A stretch of 57,039 bases of DNA from Candidatus Zambryskibacteria bacterium RIFCSPLOWO2_02_FULL_51_21 (GCA_001824255.1 MHWQ01000002.1:336533-393571), one strand, 5' to 3'; positions 27,010-36,882 are shown, counted from the stretch's first letter. Notes: generated from the sequence alone by a model not told the origin. Made by a program: numbers and translations.

Positions 27010-27294
27010 TCAGTGTACGGTCAGGAGCGGATTGCCGGGAAAAATCACTCGAAGTTGATCCTGATCGGCAGGTGAGAGTTCCTCGAGCAAGATAAAGCCG
27101 GTCTCTTCCTGCACGCAGTCGAACGGGACCGCCGTCTTGATCGTGTGGTCGTAGGTGAACTCGCGCGGCTCTTCGACGTTCACAGTCGAACCGGCGGCAA
27201 TCGCGGGCTTCTTCTCAAAATCCCACGAAAGCAGTGCCCCGTGCTGTGTGAACCAGCGTACCGCTGAGCTAAGTCTCAGTATGCCTGAATGCAT
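27010..27294 (-). CDS. hypothetical protein (ORFan cassette)
   Basis: ACAGGAGGAATGGTCAATG SD; hairpin downstream. Confidence 0.55.
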   Translation of the reverse strand: MHSGILRLSSAVRWFTQHGALLSWDFEKKPAIAAGSTVNVEEPREFTYDHTIKTAVPFDCVQEETGFILLEELSPADQDQLRVIFPGNPLLTVH

Positions 27295-28741
27295 TGACCA
27301 TTCCTCCTGTTTTCCGACGTTTAAAATACATTATTGAGAATAAAAGACAAGCGTACGCAAACGCAATAATCCATGCTGAAACGTGCGGAACCGCGACGGA
27401 AGCGAAGGGCATATTGCCGAGAAAATTTGATACGAAGAGAATCCAGACGAGAAGAAGATGCGCCAGGTAAGCTAGGGGCAGAGCGAGAAACGCGCTCACG
27501 TAAGAGAGGAGGGCCGCCGCGAAGCCGAGAAACATGGTGTAAGGGATGATGAGGAGTACCAGCACGTTTGCCGGCAGTGAAACGAGAGAGAAATTGCCCA
27601 TGGAATATATAAGGAGTGGCAAGACGGTGAGCTGAGTACCGATGGTCGTAGCGATAGTAATGCGCAAATCCCAAATCTCCGTGATAAATTTCAAATATTT
27701 CTCAACAACGGGCACGACATAGATAAGCGCGAGTGTCGCGAGGAATGAGAGTTGGAAAGACGGGTCGAATACGAGCACTTTCGGATTCTCGAGAAGCATG
27801 ACGAAGCCCGCGAGGATGAGCGCGCGGGGTGCGGAGTACTTCCGGCCGAGCATTTTTGCGGCAATGACGGCGAGCACCATTAAGCCCGCGCGCACCACCG
27901 TCGCTTGAGCGCCCGTCATGATGACGAAAAGCAGGATTCCAACGATAGATACGGTTGAAGCAAGCCTGGGACGGAGGATTCCTGCTGAGAGAAACGCTTT
28001 CTCGAACACTCTCCGGAGAAAATCAGCGATGATGGTGATGTTGTAGCCGGAGAGGACGACGATGTGAATGATTCCGGCTCTCCTAAACTCCTCGAGAATA
28101 TCTTTCGGCATGGCGTCTCTCCCTGCAACTATAAGACCGGCGAGGAGTGAAGCGTACGGTTCGGAGAAAGTTTCTTTGATCCGCCCGGTGAAGCTTCTTT
28201 TGAGTTTAAAGAGCGCCGACTTCACGGGATTGCCGTGTCCGGAACTTATGATTTCGACCTTGGCGAAATTAGCGACGAAATAAATATCGTCTTTCGAGAG
28301 ATATGCCGGATAGTCGAAACCATCGAAAGGCTCAGGGATTGTAAAATTGCTACGCAATTTTACTCTGTCGCCATATTGGACGGAAGAATAAATGCCCGTA
28401 CTCACCAGAACTTTCTCGCCGTTGTCGGATTCGAAAACGAATCTCGTCGCGTTGTCTCTTTGTTCGGGCTCGCTCGCCACGACACCATCACTTGCCGGAA
28501 CAATCGGCTCATAGAAATCTTTTATAGCGTACCGGAGAGAACCGAAACTGAAGGAAATCAAGACCAGCGCGACAAATAAAACTTGTTTTTCTATCTTGCC
28601 GCTCCAGACTTTCTCTCCCGCCAAGATTCCAGCCGCAATGAAAACAAGAAACGCGCCAACAACCGGCGGGACGAAGAAAAATGACGAAACCAGAATTCCG
28701 AAAGCGAAACTAAAGATGCTTATAAGAATCGCGCGGTCCAT
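27269..28741 (-). CDS. comEC: ComEC/Rec2 competence membrane domain protein (no MBL domain)
   Basis: LLAGLIVAGRDAMPKDILEEFRRAGIIHIVVLSGYNITIIADFLR; multi-TM. Confidence 0.88.
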   Translation of the reverse strand: MDRAILISIFSFAFGILVSSFFFVPPVVGAFLVFIAAGILAGEKVWSGKIEKQVLFVALVLISFSFGSLRYAIKDFYEPIVPASDGVVASEPEQRDNATRFVFESDNGEKVLVSTGIYSSVQYGDRVKLRSNFTIPEPFDGFDYPAYLSKDDIYFVANFAKVEIISSGHGNPVKSALFKLKRSFTGRIKETFSEPYASLLAGLIVAGRDAMPKDILEEFRRAGIIHIVVLSGYNITIIADFLRRVFEKAFLSAGILRPRLASTVSIVGILLFVIMTGAQATVVRAGLMVLAVIAAKMLGRKYSAPRALILAGFVMLLENPKVLVFDPSFQLSFLATLALIYVVPVVEKYLKFITEIWDLRITIATTIGTQLTVLPLLIYSMGNFSLVSLPANVLVLLIIPYTMFLGFAAALLSYVSAFLALPLAYLAHLLLVWILFVSNFLGNMPFASVAVPHVSAWIIAFAYACLLFSIMYFKRRKTGGMVNAFRHTET

Positions 28742-29186
28742 GGTAGAGAGGCATCGAGATATCGTCAGCAAAAGAGGTAGCCACTTCATCGCAGCGGTCG
28801 TTCAGCTTATGCCCGGAGTGGCCGGCCACGTATTTCCATTCTATTTTTTTGTCTTCGGAAACTTTCAGCAGTTCCTGCCACAAATCCTGATTTAAAACCG
28901 GTTTCTTCGCTATCGTCCGCCAATTCCTCTTCTGCCAGCCCTCAACCCAGAGAGTAATGCCCTTCATGACATACTCGGAATCGGTATAAATTTCAACCGG
29001 CCCGTCTGAGAGTTTGTCGGCATATTCGAGCGCCTTGATGGCGGCCATAAGTTCCATCCTGTTGTTTGTCGTGTGTTCTTCCCTGCCGCCGAGCTCTGCC
29101 ACCTTAACTTCGTCCATGACAATAGCGGCCCAGCCGCCCGGTCCTGGATTCCCCCTCGAAGCGCCATCGGTATAAATGGTAATCAT
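28710..29186 (-). CDS. rnhA: ribonuclease HI
   Basis: ITIYTDGASRGNPGPGGWAAIV...TTNNRMELMAAIKALE...YTDSEYVMKGI...GHSGHKLNDRCDEVA. Confidence 0.95.
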   Translation of the reverse strand: MITIYTDGASRGNPGPGGWAAIVMDEVKVAELGGREEHTTNNRMELMAAIKALEYADKLSDGPVEIYTDSEYVMKGITLWVEGWQKRNWRTIAKKPVLNQDLWQELLKVSEDKKIEWKYVAGHSGHKLNDRCDEVATSFADDISMPLYHGPRDSYKHL

Positions 29187-30802
29187 AGCTCTATATTAAC
29201 AATTCTAAGGCGAAGTTCCGGGCGGCTTCGGAAATATGATTTCTCAAGCGTGCCGTAGAGAGTGCAGGAGGAAGGGCTGGGTTCTAGGTTATAGGTGCTA
29301 GGGGAGGAAAAGAAAGAAATGGCTTTGACACCGTTACCGAGACCCAGCTCCAGATGATTCGCCTCTTTGCCAAACTGCCTGACCGATTTTATCGGTGCAT
29401 TCTTGATTTTAAACACCGGCTTTTCATTTCCCGTGCCGAAAGGGGCAAACTGCGCGACGGTTTGCCAAAGATTTTCCGAAACATCGGAAAGAGAGATTGG
29501 AAATCCGGATTTTTCCGAAATTTCATCGCAAGAAAGTCCCGCCAGCGCCTCCGACAACTTTTCTTCAAGCTTCGGCAGTTTTTCGAGCTCCACCGAGAAT
29601 CCGCCAGCGCCGGCGTGGCCGCCGAATTCGATGAAGTTCGGCGCCGCGCGCTCCATCAGTTGGAAAAGGTCGTAGCCGTTATACGAACGGCACGAACCCT
29701 TGAGCATTCCCTCGCCATCTCTAGCCCAGACGAAGACCGGTCGCTCGTATTCTTCGACCAAGGCGTTCGCGACAAGCCCCACCAAGGATGGCTTCCACTC
29801 CGGACTGCCTATAACGAGCACAGCTGGGAGATTCTCCCGGCTCTTGAGATGTTTCTTGGCCTCTTTCACCATACTCGCCACGACGCCCTTCCTCTCGTTG
29901 TTAATTTTCTCAAGATGGTCGGCGAGAATCTGCGCTTCGGCGGCGTCAGTAGTCGATAGAAGTTTGAAGGCATCATAAGACACGCCCATTCTCGAAGCGG
30001 CGTTGATGCGCGGAGTAATCATGAAGGCAATATCGTCTTCGCTAAGCGTTTTTCTGTCGAGATTTAAATTATTCAGCAGCGCCGCAAGCCCCGGGCGCGG
30101 CGATTTTCTCAGCACATCGAGGCCGAAGCGCGCGAATATTCTGTTCTCGCCGACAAGCGGCACCATATCCGAGAGAGTCGCGATACCCACCATGTCGAGA
30201 GACCACTTCTCCATCCCCTCTTTAATACCGAAATTCTCTTTCGCAAGTATCGCCTGCACCAGTTTGAAGGCAATGGCCGCGCCACAAAGTTCTTTGAAGG
30301 GATACTTCGAGCCGGCGCGTTTTGGATTAACAACCGCATATGCTTCCGGCATGAGAGATGCCTCGTGATGGTCGGTCACGATGACGTCCATTCCCAATTC
30401 ATTGGCCCGCTTCACTTCAGCCGCGTCGGCCGTGCCGCAATCCACGGTGACGATAAGATTCGTCCCCTTCTCCGCGCATTCTGCCACCGCGCTAGTATTC
30501 AGGCCGAAGCCTTCGTCGTGCCGGTGAGGGATGTAGAAAGAAACATTTTTGTATCCGGCGCGCGAGAAGAAATCCGAGAGCACCACCGCACCAGGTATGC
30601 CGTCGGCATCGTAGTCTGAAAAAATGGTAATTTTTTCAGAATTCTTGATTGCTTCAATCACCCTATCTCTTGCCTTCTCCATATCCGGCAAGAGAAGTGG
30701 GTCATAGAGCTTGCCGTAATCCGGCTTAAGGTATGCTTCGCTTTCCCCGGGCTCTACACCGCGCTGTTTCAGAAGCGTTTCTAAGAGGTCCGGATAGCTC
30801 AT
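29183..30802 (-). CDS. recJ: single-stranded-DNA-specific exonuclease RecJ
   Basis: FSDYDADGIPGAVVLSDFF...TVDCGTADAAEV...DHHEA...GGHAGAGGFS. Confidence 0.94.
   Translation of the reverse strand: MSYPDLLETLLKQRGVEPGESEAYLKPDYGKLYDPLLLPDMEKARDRVIEAIKNSEKITIFSDYDADGIPGAVVLSDFFSRAGYKNVSFYIPHRHDEGFGLNTSAVAECAEKGTNLIVTVDCGTADAAEVKRANELGMDVIVTDHHEASLMPEAYAVVNPKRAGSKYPFKELCGAAIAFKLVQAILAKENFGIKEGMEKWSLDMVGIATLSDMVPLVGENRIFARFGLDVLRKSPRPGLAALLNNLNLDRKTLSEDDIAFMITPRINAASRMGVSYDAFKLLSTTDAAEAQILADHLEKINNERKGVVASMVKEAKKHLKSRENLPAVLVIGSPEWKPSLVGLVANALVEEYERPVFVWARDGEGMLKGSCRSYNGYDLFQLMERAAPNFIEFGGHAGAGGFSVELEKLPKLEEKLSEALAGLSCDEISEKSGFPISLSDVSENLWQTVAQFAPFGTGNEKPVFKIKNAPIKSVRQFGKEANHLELGLGNGVKAISFFSSPSTYNLEPSPSSCTLYGTLEKSYFRSRPELRLRIVNIEL
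29274..29301. repeat. degenerate heptamer array GGGCTGG-GTTCTAG-GTTATAG-GTGCTAG inside recJ
   Basis: period 7, in-frame (SPSTYNLEPSP). Confidence 0.7.
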
Positions 30803-30840
30803 GGTGGCACTATTCTAGCACGCGTATTAATATAGGATTT

Positions 30841-31731
30841 ATGAGAAAGAATCTTCAATCCGGGCAGAGCGCTGTCATCGGCCTCATTATCCTCGCCGTA
30901 CTTATCGTCATCACGATTACTATGCCCAAGGACAGCCGCCAGATAGAGACGGTGAGTTCAAGCGGCGCCCCTTCGTCCATAAGTTCCGCCAATTCCCCTT
31001 CTTCCGCCGCAAGTTCCGGCTCAAACGGGTCAAACCACATCTCGATCGGCTCAGGCAACGCCTCTTACGCTTACCAGCCATACGAGGAGTACATCACTAT
31101 AGAGAACAGGGGTGATACAGCTGTGAATCTCGGCGGCTGGCAGCTAAGGAACGGCAAGGACAAGCGTCCTTACTACAGCGGTAGTGTCCTCCAGCGCTTC
31201 TCCGCCGACGTGGCTATCCTGCCTGGCATCTCTCTTGGCCCAGGCGAGAGAGCCATCGTCACTACGGGAAGAATTGCCGTACAATCGCCCTACCCGATAG
31301 AAAATTTCCGGGAGAATGTCTGCACCGGCTACATCGAGGCCTTGCCGGATTACGCCTTCGTCCCCTCGCTTACCCAGAATTGCCCCAGGCCTTCGCTTGA
31401 GCCGGGAGCAGAGAATCTCGACCGCGAGTGCCGCGACTTTGTTTCCTACTTCCCGACCTGCCAGACGCCCGTCTTCGGCGGCAAGGACAGCGATGGCGAA
31501 TATTGCGAGAATTGCATTAATGGCAAGCGCCTGTCGAGCTCGTGCGCGTCGTATCTCAAGGAGCACTTCAGCTACCAGGGCTGCCTCGCTTACCACAGCA
31601 GAGACGCCGGCTTCACGGGCAAGACCTGGCGCCTCTTCCTCGGCCGCGGCTGGGAGATGTGGGCGGACAAATACGAGACGATAGAGTTGTACGACAGTAA
31701 CGGCCAGCTGGTGGATTATCAGAATTATTAA
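30841..31731 (+). CDS. exported/anchored protein with lamin-tail (LTD) domain
   Basis: N-terminal TM, Ser-rich linker, EEYITIENRGDTAVNLGGWQLRNGK. Confidence 0.75.
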   Translation: MRKNLQSGQSAVIGLIILAVLIVITITMPKDSRQIETVSSSGAPSSISSANSPSSAASSGSNGSNHISIGSGNASYAYQPYEEYITIENRGDTAVNLGGWQLRNGKDKRPYYSGSVLQRFSADVAILPGISLGPGERAIVTTGRIAVQSPYPIENFRENVCTGYIEALPDYAFVPSLTQNCPRPSLEPGAENLDRECRDFVSYFPTCQTPVFGGKDSDGEYCENCINGKRLSSSCASYLKEHFSYQGCLAYHSRDAGFTGKTWRLFLGRGWEMWADKYETIELYDSNGQLVDYQNY

Positions 31732-31732
31732 A

Positions 31733-32095
31733 ATGCACGACCCAAATTGCATTTTCTGCAAAATAGCTTCGGGAGAAATCCCGTCTTACAAAGTTTATGA
31801 GGATGATTCTTTCCTCGCCTTCATGGATATTAACCCGCGCGGCGTCGGACACGTGCAAGTGATTCCGAAAAACCACTATCGTTGGGTCTGGAATGTAGAA
31901 AATGCCGGAGAATATTTCGAAGTAGTGAAGAAAATCGCTCTAGCGCAACAAGAAGCTTTCAATACAGAGATGATACGCTCGCAAATCTTCGGCGATGAAG
32001 TCGCCCACGCCCACATCTGGGTCTGGCCGAATGACGCTTCAGGCGACGCGAAGGATTTCGAAGGAAATGCGGAGAAGATTAAGAAATTTATTTAA
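31733..32095 (+). CDS. HIT-family (histidine triad) hydrolase
   Basis: CIFCKIASGEIPSYKVYEDDSFLAFMDINPRGVGHVQVIPKNHY...AHAHIWVWP. Confidence 0.9.
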   Translation: MHDPNCIFCKIASGEIPSYKVYEDDSFLAFMDINPRGVGHVQVIPKNHYRWVWNVENAGEYFEVVKKIALAQQEAFNTEMIRSQIFGDEVAHAHIWVWPNDASGDAKDFEGNAEKIKKFI

Positions 32096-32993
32096 GCGCT
32101 TCTATCCCAGGCAACGTGCCTTTCGCCAGGAATTCGAGCATCGCGCCGCCGCCGGTCGAGACAAAAGTGAATTTGTCATATAGATTTAATTCTTTTATAG
32201 CAGCCAGAGTGTCTCCGCCGCCGACAACAGAGATTTTGCCCGAGTCGGCAATCATTTGAGCGATGGTAAGCGTACCTTTCTTCAGCCCGTCTTCATACTT
32301 CCCCACGGGGCCGTTCCAGAGAATGAGAGCAGAACGTTTTATCCTGTTTTCCAGGTCACACAAAGTTTCTTCATCCACGTCGAGAGCGGCAATATCGCCG
32401 TGCGGGAAGAATATTTTCGGATTATTTCTGAGCTCCGTCTCGTATGCCGGCACGGCGTTCGTCCCGGCGATGAATATTTCATCCGCGATATTGAGAAATT
32501 TCTGTATCAAAGGCACTTTTGTCTCGAATTTCGCCCCACCAAGGAGGAATAGGAATGGGTGAGAAGGATTAAAAACCTTTGAAAGCTCTTTTACTTCCTC
32601 GGCGAAACGCAATCCGGCATAACTCGGCAGATATTTCGGCACTCCGACGATAGAGGCATGCGCGCGATGCGATACGGAGAAAGCTTCGTTCACATACACA
32701 TCCGCTTTCGCCGCCAATTCTTTCGTGAATTCGTCCGAATTCGCTTCTTCGCCGGGATTCTCCCGCAGGTTTGGCAGAAGTTCCACCCCCGCAGGCACAA
32801 ACTTCCTTAAATCTTCTAAGTTTCCACCTTCCAGATGTGTGGCGAGAATTATTTTCGCCCCCACTTTTTGCAGAAACTCAAGCGTTGGCATGGAAGCCCT
32901 CACGCGGAAATCATCTCCCTGGGCAATATTCCAATCCACCCGCACCAGAACTCTTTTGCCGTTCAAATTTCCTGCTTCGGTAATAGAAATCAT
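32088..32993 (-). CDS. pgk: phosphoglycerate kinase, reduced (301 aa)
   Basis: NEAFSVSHRAHAS, LLGGAKFETKVPLI, LWNGPVGKYE, VVGGGDTLAAI, STGGGAMLEFLAKGTLPGIEAL. Confidence 0.9.
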   Translation of the reverse strand: MISITEAGNLNGKRVLVRVDWNIAQGDDFRVRASMPTLEFLQKVGAKIILATHLEGGNLEDLRKFVPAGVELLPNLRENPGEEANSDEFTKELAAKADVYVNEAFSVSHRAHASIVGVPKYLPSYAGLRFAEEVKELSKVFNPSHPFLFLLGGAKFETKVPLIQKFLNIADEIFIAGTNAVPAYETELRNNPKIFFPHGDIAALDVDEETLCDLENRIKRSALILWNGPVGKYEDGLKKGTLTIAQMIADSGKISVVGGGDTLAAIKELNLYDKFTFVSTGGGAMLEFLAKGTLPGIEALK

Positions 32994-33751
32994 TTCGAAA
33001 TTAGTGAATTAGCGATTTCCTCAAGCCACTTCGCCCTAAGCGATGCGTGGCCGACGAGGAATCCTGCTACTCCTGTTTCCTTGACCAATGCTCCCGCGTT
33101 AGTCGGCTCGACCGACCCGCCGTAAACGATAGAAATCTTGTCCGCCGTGTTCCGGCCGAAGATATCAGAGAGAACTTTCTTGATAAATATGACCGACTGT
33201 GCGAGGTCTCCTGGCAGCAGAGCATCTTTGGCACTTTTCCCTATGACCCAGACAGGTTCGTAGGCGATGATGAGAGATGAAGTAGATTGTTTGCTCACAC
33301 CAGCAAGCGATTGCTTGATTTCTCCGCGCAAAAATTCGAAGTGGTCGCCATCTTTGTCCCGCTCATTCTCGCCAACGCAGACCAGAGGCACTATCCCCGC
33401 TCGCAGAACGGCCTTAATTTTCTGAGAAACTTCTTCCGAAGTTTCTCCCATGGCCCGTCTCTCGCTGTGGCCAAGGATGGCAAGGCGCGCGCCGAAACTC
33501 TTGAGGATATCGAGCGAGACCAGCCCCGTGTAATTGCCTTTCGGAACCAGAGTGATGTCCTGCGCCGCGAGCTTACTGAAGCTTGCGGCCCGTTCCGACA
33601 CCGATTCCATATAAGGCAGGGGCGGTGCGATAAAAAGCGCGAGCTTCTTGTACAACTCCTTCTTCTTCCCCATTTCCTTGAGCAATCCTTTCGCTTCCTC
33701 GAGAGAGCTCGGATGATTCTTCCAGTTGGCAACCAGTATCAGTTTGGACAT
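32990..33751 (-). CDS. tpiA: triosephosphate isomerase
   Basis: LVANWKNHPSS, LGHSERR, IAYEPVWVIG, YGGSVEPTNA. Confidence 0.95.
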   Translation of the reverse strand: MSKLILVANWKNHPSSLEEAKGLLKEMGKKKELYKKLALFIAPPLPYMESVSERAASFSKLAAQDITLVPKGNYTGLVSLDILKSFGARLAILGHSERRAMGETSEEVSQKIKAVLRAGIVPLVCVGENERDKDGDHFEFLRGEIKQSLAGVSKQSTSSLIIAYEPVWVIGKSAKDALLPGDLAQSVIFIKKVLSDIFGRNTADKISIVYGGSVEPTNAGALVKETGVAGFLVGHASLRAKWLEEIANSLISK

Positions 33752-33763
33752 TTCTCGATTGTA

Positions 33764-36184
33764 TCAGAATTCCTCAAACTCGGGATTGAAGTTTATCATC
33801 ACAGTGCCGGCGGGACAGGTGGATTGGATGCTGTCGCTGTCGGTCACGGTGGCCTGAGCACTCTTAAGACCGATTGTTGAGTAAGTCCTGGTGTAAGGAT
33901 TGGATGAAGGCGCTGGAGAAGTCGGGATGCCGGTGCCGCTCCAGGCGTAGGTGAAGGGCGCCGTCCCGCCGGAAACCGTCACCGTCCAGGTAACGTTTTG
34001 TCCCAAGAGAGCGGTCTGGGGCGAAGCGAGACAGGAAACACTTATCGGCGCGCCGGAGACGATGAGGTTGAAGCTCGTGGTCCTGTTCAAGGGCGAGCCG
34101 GTGACTGTGATGGGATAAGTGCCGGCCGGAGTCGAAGGCGGCACGGTGAAGGTGATAGTCGAGTTACAATTGGGCGAGCAGGCGCCGTTCGATATCGAGT
34201 AAGAAGTGCCTCCCGGAACTCCCGAGAGCGAGAGAGTCACGGCCTGGGTCGTGCCGGTCACAAGCGCCTTGGTAATCACATTCTGCGTGTAGGCGTTGCC
34301 GCTCGTCTTGGTCACGCTTGAGTTGCCGGAGTTCGAGAGAGAATAATCGAAAGGCGAATAAGTGAAACTCGCGGCAACCGAGCGATTCTGATTCATTAGA
34401 ACGGAACAGGAAGAGAGGCCGGAGCAGGCGCCGGACCAGCCGGCGAAGGTGTAGTTGGCCGCGGGCGCCGCCGTCAGAGTGACGTTGGTACCATCGGCGT
34501 AAACCTCGCTACAGTCCGTGGGACAGCTGATGCCCGTACCGGAGATTGTGCCGGAGCCGGAGGAGATTGAGGCGGTCAAGGTGCGATTTGAATTTGTAAT
34601 GGGCGTGGTGCAATCCGCCGTCGCCTGCGTGGCGAGATTCCTCACGTGGCCGCGGAGTGTCGCAGGAGCTGAGTAACTGCAGATATTGTTGAAAGTGTGC
34701 GGAGTCCAAGTAAGGTAAGTCGTCTCTTCGTACGAGCCGTTGTTGGTGCAGTCCACGTCGTATTCGTGGGCGGTGGTATCCCAGTTGAGCACGGTGACAG
34801 TCACGTCTACGTTATTGAGGGGGAAATTCGCGGTCGATGAAGGGCTGGCCGAGACGGTGCAGGCAGTGGCGCCGGAGTAAGTACAAGGCAATGGCTGACC
34901 GTAGTTATTGGCATTGGTATCGGTGCAGATGGACGGCTGGTCGGCCAGATTTACCGAGACCGAATCGTTCACCGTGCCTCCCGCTCCGGTGCAGGAAATG
35001 TTGAAGGTCATCGAAGAATTGATGGCGCCGGAAGACTGGCTCCAGGTGCCGTTGGTGGCAGTCTTAGAAGAAGGCGAGCTCCAGCTCGAAGTGCCGCCGG
35101 AAGCCGTGCAGGTGTTGGCGTTCGATACCGCCCACGAGAGTGTGCCGGAAGAGCCGGAGGTGAAGCCGTTTACCGGGCCGTCCGAGTTATTGAATTTGAG
35201 ATTGACGGTAGGCGGAGCGGGCGGCGGATTCTGCCCCGCCACAGTTACCGAGACTGAGTCGGAATCAGAACCCCCATCGCCCGTACAGCTTATGGAGAAG
35301 GTTGTCGAAGAATCAACGGCGCCGGAAGACTGGCTCCAGGTGCCGTTGGTGGCTACCTTCGAAGACGGCGAATTCCAGCTCGATGTGCCGCCGGAGGCGG
35401 TGCAGGTGTTGGCGTTCGATACCACCCACGAGAGTGTGCCGGCAGACCCTTGGGGGAAGCCGCTCACCGGGCCGTTCGAGCCGTTGAACTGGAGGTCCAC
35501 GGTGGGAGCCGCGGGCGGAGGCGGGGGCGAAGGCGGCGGACAGCTATTGCTGTAGGTGATTGAGAAAGTGATTGTGCCGCCCTCGCCAACACTCTGAGTA
35601 GAGCTATTGATGCTCTTGCTGTAGCAGTACAAATCGTCCGCCGTTATAGAATATGTGCCCGCGCCGCCGCTGTAGCTTGCGGAAGTGCCCGAGCCCGAGA
35701 AATTATTGGGGCCCGATATTACCCAGTTGGTATAAACATTCGATGAGACGTTTATAGTCGCGGGGGTTGGAGGCGGTGGAGGGGGCGGAGCTGAACGGGT
35801 AATAGTAAAACCAGTCTCTTGCAGACAATCGTAATTACTGTCAGTCGATACGTGACCGGCCAAATAAATCCTATAGGTGCCTGATGGAACGTTTAATATT
35901 GTATAACTGGCAGTAATGGAATCTTGATTTCCAACTTGATTGGAAACGCCAGTCGACAAGCCTGTCGTGTCAGAGAGATCTATCGATACTGTCCTTGGCC
36001 CTGAGTATGTATTAGCGATCGAAACCGTGCCGGATATGATAACCTTACCGTCGGCATCGGTATATATATCGCCTAAACTACATACAGCGCTAGGAAGTTG
36101 AGCAAAAGCGATATGGTTAAATTGTAATGAAACCAAACCAACAAAGATTAGGCTAAAAAGTAATATTTTCCTTTTTAAATTCAT
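33764..36184 (-). CDS. large secreted Ser/Thr-rich surface protein with tandem Ig-like and InlB_B-type repeats
   Basis: signal peptide MNLKRKILLFSLIFVGLVSL; two ~98-aa tandem repeats; LTAAPAANYTFAGWSGACSG. Confidence 0.8.
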   Translation of the reverse strand: MNLKRKILLFSLIFVGLVSLQFNHIAFAQLPSAVCSLGDIYTDADGKVIISGTVSIANTYSGPRTVSIDLSDTTGLSTGVSNQVGNQDSITASYTILNVPSGTYRIYLAGHVSTDSNYDCLQETGFTITRSAPPPPPPPTPATINVSSNVYTNWVISGPNNFSGSGTSASYSGGAGTYSITADDLYCYSKSINSSTQSVGEGGTITFSITYSNSCPPPSPPPPPAAPTVDLQFNGSNGPVSGFPQGSAGTLSWVVSNANTCTASGGTSSWNSPSSKVATNGTWSQSSGAVDSSTTFSISCTGDGGSDSDSVSVTVAGQNPPPAPPTVNLKFNNSDGPVNGFTSGSSGTLSWAVSNANTCTASGGTSSWSSPSSKTATNGTWSQSSGAINSSMTFNISCTGAGGTVNDSVSVNLADQPSICTDTNANNYGQPLPCTYSGATACTVSASPSSTANFPLNNVDVTVTVLNWDTTAHEYDVDCTNNGSYEETTYLTWTPHTFNNICSYSAPATLRGHVRNLATQATADCTTPITNSNRTLTASISSGSGTISGTGISCPTDCSEVYADGTNVTLTAAPAANYTFAGWSGACSGLSSCSVLMNQNRSVAASFTYSPFDYSLSNSGNSSVTKTSGNAYTQNVITKALVTGTTQAVTLSLSGVPGGTSYSISNGACSPNCNSTITFTVPPSTPAGTYPITVTGSPLNRTTSFNLIVSGAPISVSCLASPQTALLGQNVTWTVTVSGGTAPFTYAWSGTGIPTSPAPSSNPYTRTYSTIGLKSAQATVTDSDSIQSTCPAGTVMINFNPEFEEF
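34935..35510. repeat. 294-nt tandem coding repeat (2 copies) in surface protein
   Basis: near-identical blocks, e.g. tgcaggtgttggcgttcgatacc at 35107 and 35401. Confidence 0.85.
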
Positions 36185-36190
36185 AAAACC

Positions 36191-36196
36191 ATTATA
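36191..36196 (-). promoter_or_regulatory. -10 TATAAT 6 nt from ATG of surface protein (leaderless)
   Basis: TGTATAATggttttATG. Confidence 0.55.
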
Positions 36197-36202
36197 CAGC
36201 AA

Positions 36203-36236
36203 AAAACTCCGCGTCCAGAGGGCGCGGAGTTGAAAG
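36203..36236. terminator. hairpin terminator
   Basis: aactccgcgtccagagggcgcggagtt. Confidence 0.7.
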
Positions 36237-36249
36237 AACGAAGCGGAGG

Positions 36250-36792
36250 CTACTTCCAGTTATACGACACAGGAATTACCCCCTTGTGGAACGGCCCGCC
36301 GTCGACTTTCGTGTTGACATCGGGCACGTACCGGGTCACGTCGTAAATGATGAACTCGGTCTTAGTCACTTCCTCCGAGCTCCTCATCACTTCTAGTATG
36401 TGCCTTGTCTCCCCTACTGCCGAGTCGCGGGTATTGACTCCGTAGCAGCTGAAAGGAACCTCGGTTACTCCGTCGGTCGAGAGGCAAGCTCTCAGGACGA
36501 CAGTGAGGCCTTTCGACCTCGCGACATCGTTCTCAGAGTAAGCGAATTTGAGTGTGGCGACGAGACGGTCGCCATCACTGAAATCCGCCGACATTTTCCT
36601 GATCGTAGACCCCGGTATGGGGTTGCTGCCCTCGAATTCGACCCTGGTCGCCGCCGGCGAAGGCGGAGGCGGCTCGGTAGGCGGAGGGGTGGGATTCGTG
36701 ATCCCGTTTCCCTCTCCACCGCACGCTGCGAGGATGCTGGCCACGAGGACCAGCATTGAAACGACGACGAGCCGCCGAAGTTTGCTGGTCAT
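36250..36792 (-). CDS. putative lipoprotein (ORFan cassette)
   Basis: lipobox ILAACGG; AAAGGGAGGCCATCATG SD. Confidence 0.65.
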   Translation of the reverse strand: MTSKLRRLVVVSMLVLVASILAACGGEGNGITNPTPPPTEPPPPSPAATRVEFEGSNPIPGSTIRKMSADFSDGDRLVATLKFAYSENDVARSKGLTVVLRACLSTDGVTEVPFSCYGVNTRDSAVGETRHILEVMRSSEEVTKTEFIIYDVTRYVPDVNTKVDGGPFHKGVIPVSYNWK

Positions 36793-36882
36793 GATGGCCT
36801 CCCTTTCCCGCCGGATTTGGCGGATGTGCAGTTCTAACCGTTAAAGACGGATAACCCTACCCGCCTCTTACTGTCTAGTACT

